DNA of 32,650 nt from Clostridiales bacterium (GCA_019421385.1 JAHZFK010000004.1:71387-104036); one strand, 5' to 3'; counted from the stretch's first letter, positions 1-7,871 are shown. Notes: generated by a model not told the origin, from the sequence alone. Numbers and translations: made by a program.

Positions 1-185
1 GTCCCATTTGGTCCAATAAATGCAGATTCCTCTTCCATATCTACCGTAAATCCGGATTTGTGCGCAAATTTAACACTCACTCCGTTCGTCTGGCTCTCTC
101 CCTCATCCCCCGCCAACGCCGCGGGAGGGAGCAAAATAAGCGCTGACAAAACCAGCGCTACAAACCTTCTCCATGCCCGTTTCAT
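1..185 (-). CDS. Secreted protein, N-terminal part only
   Basis: This is the first 61 codons of a gene that runs off the left edge. The ATG at 185-183 follows a good ribosome binding site (AAGGAGAT) about 10 bases upstream. The product opens with a typical Sec signal peptide: basic MKRAWRR, a hydrophobic stretch rich in Leu, Val and Ala, then Pro-Pro-Ala-Ala-Leu-Ala as the likely cleavage region near residue 25. The visible mature part is polar and acidic (GDEGESQTNG), followed by a segment that could be the start of a beta-rich domain. I do not recognise the family from so little. The protein is probably exported; its function is unknown. Confidence 0.7.
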   Translation of the reverse strand, partial: MKRAWRRFVALVLSALILLPPAALAGDEGESQTNGVSVKFAHKSGFTVDMEEESAFIGPNG

Positions 186-227
186 CTAAAACGCCATCTC
201 CTTCCTAACCTCTTAGAATCCATGTAA

Positions 228-237
228 ATTATATCGT
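228..237 (-). promoter_or_regulatory. Possible promoter -10 for the secreted-protein gene
   Basis: Read on the minus strand, the sequence GACGATATAAT lies about 45 bases upstream of the ATG at 185. It holds a perfect TATAAT and also the octamer GACGATAT, which occurs again in the chemoreceptor promoter. No convincing -35 is visible at the right distance for either a housekeeping or a sigma-28 promoter, so which sigma factor reads it is open. Confidence 0.35.
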
Positions 238-257
238 CCGAAACTTGATAAAAATAA

Positions 258-299
258 GAAGAAAAACAAACCCCCGTCTATCATTGACGGAGGTTTGTT
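258..299 (-). terminator. Rho-independent terminator of the chemoreceptor gene
   Basis: On the minus strand a 14-base stem with one G-U pair (arms 286-299 and 265-278) and a 7-base loop lies 14 bases past the chemoreceptor stop codon, followed by a run of U. Confidence 0.85.
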
Positions 300-312
300 C
301 ACGCTTATAACA

Positions 313-2286
313 TTAGTCCTGCCGCAGCTGGAAGCCGCCGATCAGAGACTTGAGCATCTCAGACTGCCCGGACAACTCTTCACTTGCTGCCGCAGACTCT
401 TCCGCAGTCGCAGAGTTGGTCTGTACAACACTAGAGATCTGATCGATACCCTGAGTGATCTGGACAATCGATTCGGTCTCACGTTGCACTGCATCCGCCA
501 CTTCATCCATGCCGGATACAGCAACACTCGCCGCTTCCATTACGCTGGCAACTGCATCGCTTACCTTCTGCATCATATTGACGCCATCATTGACCGCATC
601 AATCGACTTCTCAATCAGGTTCTTCGTTGCCTTAGCCGCCTGATCCGATTTATGCGCCAGATTACGTACTTCATCTGCAACTACTGCAAAGCCCTTGCCT
701 GCGGCACCAGCACGCGCCGCCTCTACCGCAGCGTTCAGTGCCAGAATATTGGTCTGGAATGCAATATTCTCGATAGTAGCAATGATCTTGCTGATTTCCT
801 GCGAGGAATCCGAAATATTGTTCATGGCGTTTCCAAGCGTTGCAATATATTCATTGCTTGCAGTGAGCTCTGCACCTGCATGATCTGCCGCCTCTTTGGA
901 CTGCAGCGCCAACTTTGCGGTCTTCTGACTGTCCATCGAAATATCATTGATGGTTGCCGAAAGCTCCTCAACAGCGCTTGCCTGCTCGGTTGCGCCCTGC
1001 GCCAACGACTGCGCACCAGAAGAAACCTGCTCCGCACCCGCAGACACCTGTGCCGATGCAGTATTGATCTGCGCCAGCGTATTGCTCAATTCCTTATTGA
1101 TATGGCGCACATGCAACAATAACTGCTCGTAATCGCCAATGTAATAGTTGTAATCGCGGGAACGAACATTGAAATTGCCACGCGCCATTTCGCCAAGCAG
1201 ATAACCAATGTCGCCAATCAAGTCCTGCAAATTCTTGACGATGGTAACAGTCTGTTGCGCCAATCTGCCGGTTTCATCTTTGGTTTTAATTTCCGGAACC
1301 GGAGAACTCAGATCACCTTCGCTCAGCTTGTGAATACGATCTGCGCAAAGCTGAATCGGTCTGCCGATCGAAGTTGCCATACGAATCGCAACAAATACGC
1401 CAATCAAAACGACTACAACGATCAAAATACCAATGATGATAGCTGCACGGTAAACCGCACCCATAAAGTCAGATTCCTGAACTACAATACCGATGCTCCA
1501 ACTATCCGTATTGTTGACCGGCGCATAGGCCAGCAGTTTAGAGGTACCATTGATGGAGTACTGTCCAACTCCACTATTACCAGACCTCATATCTACCATA
1601 TAAGTTGCCAGATCTTTCAGCGAAGCATCCGCATTCGCTTCTTGTTCAATATTACGCACACCAACAGTGTCCAAAGTAACATCCGCAATGGTCATGCCAT
1701 CTTTATCAATCATGAACGCTTCGCTGTTCTCACTAACATGAATGGATGTCATAATGTCATTCAGGAATGTCTCTTCCGGCACAAAGTATACCACGCCGAT
1801 AATTTCCTTGTCGCTATCGCCATCCTGATAAAGCGGCGCTGCAACCAAAATGGAAAGCTCCCCGGTTACCTTGCTCAAAGTCGGTGTGGAAACAAAGCTT
1901 TCACCGGCCTTGGCTCGCTGGAAATATTCACGGTCAGCATAGTTATTGCCGTCAAAATAGCTGTTGCCATCCAAATCAAGCAAGTTGCCACGCGTCATAT
2001 TATTATTCGTTGCCAGCTGATTAATAAACTCCTCTTTTTCATCGAGAGGAAACTCATCACTGCCCAAGACCTGGTTCTGTCCTGCCGCAGTAGCAATCTG
2101 AATATAAGAAGTCAATTCATATTGCACACGGCCCGCCGCGATTTCTGCCGTTCCCTGCATAGCAGTCTTCAACATTGAATTCGAGCTTTGCAGACTCAGC
2201 ACTATACTGACAATACCAACAGCCAACATGCCAACCACAATTGTGGTAACCATGCTAAGTAATATTTTTCCTTTCACACTTTTCAT
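313..2286 (-). CDS. Methyl-accepting chemotaxis protein (dCACHE-HAMP-MCP signal)
   Basis: A transmembrane chemoreceptor of 657 residues, a normal length for the class. Residues 9-31 form the first membrane helix. Residues about 35-280 are an extracellular sensor of the double-CACHE type, with features such as the FVSTPTLSKVTGELSI stretch and DKDGMTIAD. Residues 283-305 are the second membrane helix, and a HAMP linker follows to about 358. The C-terminal half is the cytoplasmic coiled-coil signalling domain, whose hairpin tip carries the near-invariant NIAFQTNILALNAAVEAARA sequence that contacts CheA and CheW. The ligand cannot be told from sequence, although such sensors often bind small organic acids or amino acids. 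The ATG at 2286 follows AAGGGTGG. The gene is a single unit with its own terminator and a sigma-28-like promoter, as expected for a flagellar-regulon receptor. Confidence 0.95.
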   Translation of the reverse strand: MKSVKGKILLSMVTTIVVGMLAVGIVSIVLSLQSSNSMLKTAMQGTAEIAAGRVQYELTSYIQIATAAGQNQVLGSDEFPLDEKEEFINQLATNNNMTRGNLLDLDGNSYFDGNNYADREYFQRAKAGESFVSTPTLSKVTGELSILVAAPLYQDGDSDKEIIGVVYFVPEETFLNDIMTSIHVSENSEAFMIDKDGMTIADVTLDTVGVRNIEQEANADASLKDLATYMVDMRSGNSGVGQYSINGTSKLLAYAPVNNTDSWSIGIVVQESDFMGAVYRAAIIIGILIVVVVLIGVFVAIRMATSIGRPIQLCADRIHKLSEGDLSSPVPEIKTKDETGRLAQQTVTIVKNLQDLIGDIGYLLGEMARGNFNVRSRDYNYYIGDYEQLLLHVRHINKELSNTLAQINTASAQVSAGAEQVSSGAQSLAQGATEQASAVEELSATINDISMDSQKTAKLALQSKEAADHAGAELTASNEYIATLGNAMNNISDSSQEISKIIATIENIAFQTNILALNAAVEAARAGAAGKGFAVVADEVRNLAHKSDQAAKATKNLIEKSIDAVNDGVNMMQKVSDAVASVMEAASVAVSGMDEVADAVQRETESIVQITQGIDQISSVVQTNSATAEESAAASEELSGQSEMLKSLIGGFQLRQD

Positions 2287-2323
2287 GCATAACCACCCTT
2301 TTTTCCATTATTGGATATCTTTT

Positions 2324-2349
2324 ATATCGTCAAAATTTGGCTGTAGTTA
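2324..2349 (-). promoter_or_regulatory. Sigma-28-like promoter of the chemoreceptor gene
   Basis: On the minus strand TAAC (2349-2346), 15 bases, then ACGATAT (2330-2324, preceded by G) resembles the flagellar sigma-28/sigma-D consensus (TAAA, about 15-16 bases, GCCGATAT). It would give a leader of about 30 bases containing the ribosome binding site of the gene starting at 2286. Confidence 0.6.
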
Positions 2350-2428
2350 ACGACAGCTTTCGATTTTTCATGATATTTTCTTTTCCACCGGCTTTTTCCC
2401 GATGTGAGGTTTTTTTACAGGTTTTCTC

Positions 2429-2457
2429 TTGCGTTTCCATGTAAAAACATGTACTAT
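2429..2457 (+). promoter_or_regulatory. Weak housekeeping-type promoter for the lipoprotein gene
   Basis: TTGCGT at 2429-2434, a 17-base spacer and TACTAT at 2452-2457 form an imperfect sigma-A-like pair 44 bases before the ATG at 2501. The match is partial (3 of 6 and 4 of 6), so this is tentative. Confidence 0.35.
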
Positions 2458-2500
2458 TATTACTATACAAATCAATTCAAAGGAGAATGGATGAGAGCGA

Positions 2501-3571
2501 ATGAAAAAACAAGGATTATTGCTTTCCCTGATCCTGTGCGCGCTGCTCACAGCCTGCGGCGATAAGGAAGGATCGTCTGATGATCTTCTCGCTTACTATA
2601 CGTTTGAGGGGGATACCATCCCTTCGATCGAGCAGTTTATCAATGAGGATACCGGCGGTCGTTTGGTAGCAACCCTCAGTCCGAATGCATCAGGAGAGAA
2701 CGGAGAGCAAAACGCATCGGAAGAGACCGACGGGCAAGATACCACGGATGAAGACGATGCAGCACAAACCACTGGCACCGAAGAAGTGCAAAACTATCTT
2801 TCTTACGATTATCAGCAATTTACGGAAGGCGAGCCCGCGTCCATTGCCAAGTCGTATGTCGAGCTTTTGGAAGGTGAGGATATCGCCCTTCACACCGAAG
2901 GCAAGGACGAGCCTTCCTTTGATGGTAACGTCGGTTCTGTTACTCTGATTCGTCAAGCGGTTGCAACCGACGGCAACGGTGCACCACAAACCAAGGCCAC
3001 AGCAACCTCCTCCACTGAAACGGATGCAGATGCAGAGAGCGAAGAAGCGGAAGAAGGAGAGGGCGAAGAGGAAGCCTCCACGGACGCAACGCTCCTTCCC
3101 TATTCCAGTTACGAGCAAGATACACAGATGCAATTCCGCGTCCGTATCGACTGGACACCTACCAGCTGCCTGATTACGCTGGATAAAATCTCAGGTCAAG
3201 ATTTTGTGACCTCCCTGCAGGAAGCCGGTACATTCCTTTCGTTCTCCGGCGCCAAGGCGATGATGAGCACCGTCACGCCAGCAGAAATCGGACTGCCTGG
3301 CGAATCCATGTCGGAATACAGTCTCAAGCCCGGCCCTGGTTTTGTTATGGTTGATGGCAAGGCATGCTTGACAGTATATGTATACGGAAAGAACTCGGTT
3401 GGAACCAATTCCCTGATGGGCACCTACTTTATTTCTTCGGATTGTACCACACTGTACCGCCAGATAGGCGATACCTCAGATGAGGTGGAAGAAATCGAAT
3501 TCCCAGAGAATATGCCGGAAGATTTGCCCACAGAAGGCGAGACCGCAGTCAAGACAGCGAATACCCCCTAA
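2501..3571 (+). CDS. Putative lipoprotein with acidic low-complexity segments
   Basis: A 356-residue protein with a clear lipoprotein signal: MKKQ, a Leu-rich core and the lipobox LTAC, making Cys19 the likely lipid-anchored first residue of the mature form. Two stretches (roughly residues 60-95 and 150-190) are very rich in Glu, Asp, Thr and Ser and look like disordered linkers. The part after about residue 195 looks folded, with alternating hydrophobic strands, and ends in another acidic tail. I do not recognise a family. AAGGAG lies about 16 bases upstream of the ATG at 2501, with a weaker GAGAG nearer; the ATGs at 2487 and 2491 are out of frame. It is the only plus-strand gene in this part apart from the insertion element, and it converges on yjfB. 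It is probably anchored outside the cell membrane; its role is unknown. Confidence 0.85.
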   Translation: MKKQGLLLSLILCALLTACGDKEGSSDDLLAYYTFEGDTIPSIEQFINEDTGGRLVATLSPNASGENGEQNASEETDGQDTTDEDDAAQTTGTEEVQNYLSYDYQQFTEGEPASIAKSYVELLEGEDIALHTEGKDEPSFDGNVGSVTLIRQAVATDGNGAPQTKATATSSTETDADAESEEAEEGEGEEEASTDATLLPYSSYEQDTQMQFRVRIDWTPTSCLITLDKISGQDFVTSLQEAGTFLSFSGAKAMMSTVTPAEIGLPGESMSEYSLKPGPGFVMVDGKACLTVYVYGKNSVGTNSLMGTYFISSDCTTLYRQIGDTSDEVEEIEFPENMPEDLPTEGETAVKTANTP

Positions 3572-3572
3572 A

Positions 3573-3619
3573 ATGCATAAAAAAGAACGGCACATACAGT
3601 GCCGTTCTTTTTTATGCAT
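3573..3619. terminator. Bidirectional terminator shared by lipoprotein gene and yjfB
   Basis: A near-perfect inverted repeat (ATGCATAAAAAAGAACGGCAC and its complement) with a 5-base loop has an A run on one side and a T run on the other, so it can act in both directions. It starts 2 bases after the lipoprotein stop codon, and the yjfB stop codon (3612-3614) lies inside its right arm. Confidence 0.9.
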
Positions 3620-3788
3620 ACGTGTCAATGACCTGTCCTCTGCCGGAAGTATCCGGAAGCATCTGCAACATTTCCTGTGCCGCAAGTTCTGCGGAATCCA
3701 TTGCTTTCTTCGCAACAGAAATTGAAACGCTCTGCTGCAGCTGTGCCGCATGCATGTTCATAGACACCGCGGCAATGCTATCCATCAT
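3612..3788 (-). CDS. yjfB: Putative motility protein, YjfB family
   Basis: A 58-residue protein (57 if the second of two adjacent ATGs is used) starting at 3788, behind the strong site GGGAGGTGG. The sequence MDSIAAVSMNMHAAQLQQ followed by VSISVAKKAMDSAE matches the short YjfB-like motility family: an amphipathic helix with AxxLQQ, then VxxxVxKxAMDxA, then a Met/Leu-rich segment. As far as I recall, the Bacillus subtilis member belongs to the sigma-D (flagellar) regulon; its biochemical role is not known. The gene has its own sigma-28-like promoter and shares a terminator with the convergent lipoprotein gene. Its presence next to a chemoreceptor marks this as a motility-related neighbourhood. 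Confidence 0.85.
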   Translation of the reverse strand: MMDSIAAVSMNMHAAQLQQSVSISVAKKAMDSAELAAQEMLQMLPDTSGRGQVIDTYA

Positions 3789-3840
3789 TCAAGCCACCTC
3801 CCTTAGCATTTGCGACCCTTGTCCCGGATCGCTATTGTAA

Positions 3841-3866
3841 GTATCGACCACGCTGCCGGACAGTTA
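3841..3866 (-). promoter_or_regulatory. Sigma-28-like promoter of yjfB
   Basis: On the minus strand TAAC (3866-3863), 15 bases, then TCGATAC (3847-3841, preceded by G). It has the same spacing and the same -35 tetramer as the chemoreceptor promoter, and it lies 52 bases upstream of the yjfB start. Confidence 0.55.
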
Positions 3867-3876
3867 AGGTAATCCA

Positions 3877-5079
3877 TCAATCTTTTAAAATATACACCTT
3901 CGCCGGACGGATGCCGAAATCATTTGCTTCGTCCCCCGTCATGAAGAACAAATCAATCTTTGTTCCCTTAATCAAACCACCGGTATCCTCCGCCAAGCCC
4001 GGTCCATAGGACCACGATTGATCCCCACCGTCCGAAACGACATACAGTCTGCTGCCTAGAGGAATCACACGCGGGTCCACCGCAATCGTTCCGTATTGCG
4101 TTACCGTACCGGATGCAGTGATTTCACCGCCATCCTCCACCCGATGATAAGCAGTCGCCGTTACATCAATCACCGCTGTGTATTCATAGCTTGAACCGTC
4201 ACCGGCTGTAATGATCTTATTCTCCGTGTCGTCAGTAATCCCTGCCGGTACAGACCAAACCTGTGAACGGCCCGCAGTGGACAATTCCCCTCCAGTGCTT
4301 TCGCTTTCCGGCTGACTTGATGGCAAGGTCTGGCTGCTTGCTACCGTTGTTTTGGACTCCTCAGAAGATGCCTTCTTTTCCTGCGTATTCTGCGCAATAC
4401 GGATTCCCTGCTTGACAATACAATTGATCGGTGCCTTTACTTCTTCCTCCTTGACCAGCTCACGGGAAACCTCTTCCCCGTCGTGCTCTTCTACGCGGTA
4501 CTCAAGGCTTTTTTCTCCGTTTTCTCCATATCGGGCAATTTCCTGCTGTCCTTTGAGCATCTGACTGTCATATTGCACTTCTACGGAGAACGGAATATCT
4601 TCGGTTTCCGTTACCGTTTCATAGCTGACACGCGTCACCGTAATCTGACTGCTGTCAGAAAGCCAGTCATCTACATCCGGCGTAACAATATCATTGCTTC
4701 CAACACGAATGCCGTTTGCTTCCAACAACTCTCCCACCGTGCAGGGCGCTGTGCGAACGGTCAAAGTCTCTTCGCTGGTCTGAATCGACACATCAAAGGT
4801 TTCTTTGAGCGTCAAATAAACAATGCCGTCATCGTCTTTCCGGTTCACAACCTCAACATTGCGGAAGCCAGCTTTGCTGCACGCCTCTTCCACTGAACCC
4901 GGATAGAGCCGCACCGTCTCATACCGCTCGCCGTCCGTCATTACATAGGTACAGGCTGCGCTATGTGTAACAGCCAACACAAGCGTTAATGGCAACGCTA
5001 TACTTATCACAATCAGCGCACAAATCAACCAGCGCATTTTAATTTTAGGCAATTTCAAGTTCTTTTGCATTTGTGTCAA
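3877..5079 (-). CDS. G5 and 3D domain cell-wall protein (YabE-like)
   Basis: A 400-residue membrane-anchored exported protein. Residues 16-38 are a membrane helix or uncleaved signal. About 94-136 resembles a DUF348 repeat (TVRTAPCTVGELLEANGI), about 147-224 a G5 domain, 232-275 is a Ser/Thr/Glu-rich linker, and about 300-398 is a 3D domain. The 3D part shows ATAYH, the GTIAVDPRVIPLGS motif and AEDTGG...KIDLFF, so the aspartates at about 335, 365 and 376 are present. This domain is related to the catalytic barrel of MltA lytic transglycosylases, and proteins with this layout are regarded as peptidoglycan-remodelling enzymes of the YabE/Rpf-like type. The start is probably TTG at 5079: GAGGAG is 8 bases upstream of it, whereas it is too far from the next ATG (5070). 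Enzyme activity is inferred from the family. Confidence 0.9.
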   Translation of the reverse strand: MTQMQKNLKLPKIKMRWLICALIVISIALPLTLVLAVTHSAACTYVMTDGERYETVRLYPGSVEEACSKAGFRNVEVVNRKDDDGIVYLTLKETFDVSIQTSEETLTVRTAPCTVGELLEANGIRVGSNDIVTPDVDDWLSDSSQITVTRVSYETVTETEDIPFSVEVQYDSQMLKGQQEIARYGENGEKSLEYRVEEHDGEEVSRELVKEEEVKAPINCIVKQGIRIAQNTQEKKASSEESKTTVASSQTLPSSQPESESTGGELSTAGRSQVWSVPAGITDDTENKIITAGDGSSYEYTAVIDVTATAYHRVEDGGEITASGTVTQYGTIAVDPRVIPLGSRLYVVSDGGDQSWSYGPGLAEDTGGLIKGTKIDLFFMTGDEANDFGIRPAKVYILKD

Positions 5080-5108
5080 TCCAGTATCTCCTCATCTTTA
5101 GCGATTAC

Positions 5109-5137
5109 ATGATATCATGCATGGAAATGGATCGCAA
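5109..5137 (-). promoter_or_regulatory. Sigma-A-type promoter of the 3D protein gene
   Basis: On the minus strand TTGCGA (5137-5132), a 17-base spacer and TATCAT (5114-5109) form a good housekeeping promoter 29 bases upstream of the TTG start. The -10 lies within a perfect 12-base palindrome, CATGATATCATG (5108-5119), which could be an operator. Confidence 0.55.
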
Positions 5138-5498
5138 TACCTACCAAGAATATTCACGGCTATCACTTTCGCCTAAAAGACATGCGCCATCTCAAAGGAA
5201 AATCATCCATATGACTCGGCAGGCAGCATTCTGTTCTTATCTCACACATGCCAGTACAAGTTGAGGGAACACTCCTAACAAGCACTACCAGAAACGCTAA
5301 AAAGCAAAAACTCTACGGTCAAGAATGCCATTTCAACATCTATCCGCCCAGTAGGATAGAAATTCCTTACTCGGCCAACTTGAGTTATTTGTACATCACC
5401 GTCAACTCGGACTTTCACAATAAATCAAACCACGAATCGCGCTGACTACTGGACTCGTCCACGCCTTGCAAGCACGCATGTCGTTGCTATTTTGCATA
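5138..5498. other. Gene-free stretch between the 3D gene and cysC
   Basis: About 360 bases in which I see no convincing gene, RNA or terminator. Two open plus-strand frames of 63 and 65 codons lack good ribosome binding sites and protein-like composition. A small hairpin (TATCC...GGATA, 5341-5358) has no U run. No clear terminator for the long minus-strand operon is visible after the cysC stop. Confidence 0.5.
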
Positions 5499-6119
5499 TT
5501 ATGAGGAAAGTGTCTGCATAATCTGCTCTACGGCCTCTTCCACGGTACACGTACTGGTATCAATCGTCAGCTCCGAATGTTCCGGTATTTCATAAGGGCT
5601 GGAGATTCCCGTAAAATTGGGGATCTCGCCCTTTTTTGCTTTCTGATACAAACCCTTGACATCACGCTCCATGCAGATGTCCAGAGGCGTGGAAACATAG
5701 ACCTCAACGAAACTGTCGCTGCCGATGATTTCCCGAGCCATTTCCCGTTCCTTTTGGAAGGGGGAGATGCAGGACACCAAGGTAATCAGGCCGGCATCGT
5801 TCATCAGCTTGGCGACCTGTGCTAAGCGGCGAATGTTTTCGATGCGGTCGCTCTCGGCAAAGCCCAAATCGTAGTTCAGGCCCATGCGCACATTGTCGCC
5901 GTCCAAAATCATGGTATATCTGCCCTGGATGGACAACGATTTTTCCAGCGCATTGGCGATAGTCGATTTTCCCGACCCAGACAGACCGGTAAACCAGATA
6001 GTTTTTGGGGTCTGGCCCATTTTGTTAGCCCGAAATTCCCGAGTAATATCAAATGACTGCCAGAAAATATTCTCATCTCGGCGCAGAGAATGCTCAATCA
6101 CACCACAAGCTGAAGTCAT
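5499..6119 (-). CDS. cysC: Adenylylsulfate kinase part of a split CysNC fusion
   Basis: This 206-residue frame holds a full APS kinase domain, which phosphorylates adenylyl sulfate with ATP to give PAPS, the sulfate donor for sulfotransferases. Walker A is GLSGSGKS (45-52). DGDNVR (73-78) and the SCISPFQKER loop (116-125) are the usual substrate-binding motifs. The first 38 residues are not a normal CysC N-terminus: ACGVIEHSLRRDENIFWQ is the linker found between the CysN and CysC halves of fused CysNC proteins. Upstream of the Met the frame continues as IDRVTH and then enters the IS21 element. The segment therefore began life as residues 401-606 of a 606-residue CysNC. The first ATG has no visible ribosome binding site, so whether it is now translated is uncertain. 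All catalytic motifs remain intact. Confidence 0.9.
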   Translation of the reverse strand: MTSACGVIEHSLRRDENIFWQSFDITREFRANKMGQTPKTIWFTGLSGSGKSTIANALEKSLSIQGRYTMILDGDNVRMGLNYDLGFAESDRIENIRRLAQVAKLMNDAGLITLVSCISPFQKEREMAREIIGSDSFVEVYVSTPLDICMERDVKGLYQKAKKGEIPNFTGISSPYEIPEHSELTIDTSTCTVEEAVEQIMQTLSS

Positions 6120-6136
6120 ATGGGTGACGCGGTCAA

Positions 6137-6141
6137 TGAGG
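6137..6141. repeat. Target-site duplication, left copy
   Basis: TGAGG immediately left of the IS21 element. The other copy is at 8767-8771. The flanking A makes a 6-base match also possible, but a 5-base repeat leaves the expected TG...CA ends on the element. Confidence 0.85.
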
Positions 6142-6204
6142 TGAGTATTCCGGGCGGTTTTACACCCCTATTCCGGAGATTGGAAACCATCGTTCCGATA
6201 TGAA

Positions 6205-6237
6205 GGAAACCGCAATTCCGTTTTAATGGAAACCGCA
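6205..6237. repeat. IS21 left-end internal repeats
   Basis: Two copies of GGAAACCGCA (6205-6214 and 6228-6237), with a related TGGAAACC at 6181-6188. The inverted form GCGGTTTCC occurs at the right end (8696-8704). Such repeated end sequences are typical transposase binding sites of IS21 elements. Confidence 0.6.
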
Positions 6238-6255
6238 GCTTCTTTCCTTATAATG
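6227..6255 (+). promoter_or_regulatory. Probable istA promoter
   Basis: TGGAAA (6227-6232), 17 bases, then a perfect TATAAT (6250-6255), 47 bases before the istA start. A hairpin-forming inverted repeat (ATGTATTTA...TAAATACAT, 6254-6284) follows directly and could lie in the leader or act as an operator. Confidence 0.5.
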
Positions 6256-6302
6256 TATTTATGCGTCGCTTGACGTAAATACATTTTAGGAGGTCAGCTG
6301 TT

Positions 6303-7865
6303 ATGACCAAATACCGTGAGATTATCAGACTTGCCAGTCTGAATCTCAGCCAAACAAACATCGCGCTTAGCTGCGGTGTATCTAAGAAAACGGTCAATAA
6401 GGTTTTAAAAGCTGCAAGAGAAAAAGGAATCTCATGGCCGCTTGACCCAAAACAGACCGATGCAGTGATTGAGCAATTGCTGTTCCCAAAGAAGAACAGC
6501 CCTGAGTCTCAATCAAACAGGCGTATGCCGGATTATTCGCATATCCGCAAGGAACTTCTCCGCAATGGAGTAAATAAGAAACTCCTCTGGACAGAATACC
6601 TTGAGGAATGCCGCCTTTCCGGGGATGAGCCGCTTATGTACTCACAGTTTTGCTATTACATTCAGCAGGATGAACAGAAGCGCCGTGCCACCATGCATAT
6701 CAACCGCAAACCTGCGGAACAGGTTGAGGTTGACTGGGCCGGAGATCCGGCGCATATCATCGATCCGGATACCGGCGAAATCCTGGATGCCCACATTTTT
6801 GTAGGAGTTATGACCTATAGCCAGTACCCATATGTAGAAGCGTTCATGGATGAAAAGCAGCCATCATGGATTGCGGCGCATGTGCATATGTACGAGTACT
6901 TTGGCGGTGTCGCCAGGATTCTCGTGCCGGACAACTGCCGCACTGCGGTGGATCACAATAAGGGTTGGAACGATCAGCGAATTAATGCTGTCTATCAGGA
7001 GATGGCCGAACACTATGGCACTGCGATCATTCCGGCCCGCGTCCGGGCTCCGAAGGACAAACCCAATGCCGAAGGCAGTGTGGGGAATATTTCCACCTGG
7101 ATCACCGCAGCCCTGCGTAATGAGCAGTTCTTCTCCCTCGGTGAGTTAAACCGGGCAATCCGACAGAAACTGGAAGATTTCAGCCATCGCCCTTTCCAAA
7201 AGAAAGAGGGCAGCCGGTATGAGATCTTCCGCGACGAAGAACAGCCACTCCTGGCACCTTTACCTGCCGCCCCATATGAACTGGCGGAATGGAAACAAGC
7301 CACCGTTCAGTTCAATTATCACATATCCTTTGCCGGAATGCTATACTCAGTTCCTTATGAATATATAAAACGCAAAGTTGATGTGAGGGTTACCGATAAA
7401 ACCATTGAGATTTTTTACAACCATAACCGGATTGCATCCCACCGCCGTCTTTATGGCCGCAAGGGACAATACAGTACAGTTACAGAGCATATGCCGGAGT
7501 CCCACCAGCAGTATCTGGAATGGAATGGTGACCGTTTCCGCAAATGGGCGGAGCGGATCGGTTCCAGTACCTGTCAGGTAGTAGACGCAATCCTTACCTC
7601 CAAGCGTGTAGAACAACAGTCCTACCGCAGTTGTATGGGGCTTTTGAAGCTGGCCGACAAGTATTCCTCCCATCGATTGGAAGCCGCCTGTCGGAAAGCA
7701 CTCTCCTTTACGGCTACTCCCAGTTATAAGAGTATCAAGAACATCCTTGATACCGGAAACGACCAGATGGAGATGCCAGATAAAAGGAAGGCAACAGGCA
7801 GCCATACAGAGCCAACAAAAAACAGCCACGCGCTTACAAGAGGCGCGGATTACTACAGGAGGTAA
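6303..7865 (+). CDS. istA: IS21 transposase IstA
   Basis: A 520-residue DDE transposase that cuts and joins the element ends. Residues 1-45 contain a helix-turn-helix (LSQTNIALSCGVSKKTVNKV) for binding the end repeats. The catalytic RNase-H-like core shows the expected acidic triad: Asp144 in VEVDWAGDP, Asp210 in ILVPDNCRT and Glu257 in KPNAEGSV. The C-terminal part, from about residue 320, resembles the Mu-type beta-barrel and tail of the family. The length is normal for IstA (about 500). The ATG follows TAGGAGGT with ideal spacing. The gene is followed after 6 bases by istB, so the two are translated from one message. No frameshift or stop is seen. Confidence 0.95.
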   Translation: MTKYREIIRLASLNLSQTNIALSCGVSKKTVNKVLKAAREKGISWPLDPKQTDAVIEQLLFPKKNSPESQSNRRMPDYSHIRKELLRNGVNKKLLWTEYLEECRLSGDEPLMYSQFCYYIQQDEQKRRATMHINRKPAEQVEVDWAGDPAHIIDPDTGEILDAHIFVGVMTYSQYPYVEAFMDEKQPSWIAAHVHMYEYFGGVARILVPDNCRTAVDHNKGWNDQRINAVYQEMAEHYGTAIIPARVRAPKDKPNAEGSVGNISTWITAALRNEQFFSLGELNRAIRQKLEDFSHRPFQKKEGSRYEIFRDEEQPLLAPLPAAPYELAEWKQATVQFNYHISFAGMLYSVPYEYIKRKVDVRVTDKTIEIFYNHNRIASHRRLYGRKGQYSTVTEHMPESHQQYLEWNGDRFRKWAERIGSSTCQVVDAILTSKRVEQQSYRSCMGLLKLADKYSSHRLEAACRKALSFTATPSYKSIKNILDTGNDQMEMPDKRKATGSHTEPTKNSHALTRGADYYRR

Positions 7866-7871
7866 GGAACC

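Noticed and set aside
295..1122. Plus-strand open frame of 275 codons opposite the chemoreceptor gene
   Set aside because: It is antisense to strongly conserved MCP signalling sequence, is Arg/Cys/Leu-rich and has no ribosome binding site.
1255..2178. Plus-strand open frame of 307 codons opposite the chemoreceptor sensor region
   Set aside because: Antisense shadow with no family resemblance or start signals.
5073..5445. Two small plus-strand frames after the 3D gene
   Set aside because: No good ribosome binding site, no recognisable protein pattern, and one overlaps the 3D gene promoter.
6142..6302. Outward promoter in the IS21 left end driving cysC
   Set aside because: I looked on the minus strand and found only a poor -35/-10 pair, so I cannot support it.
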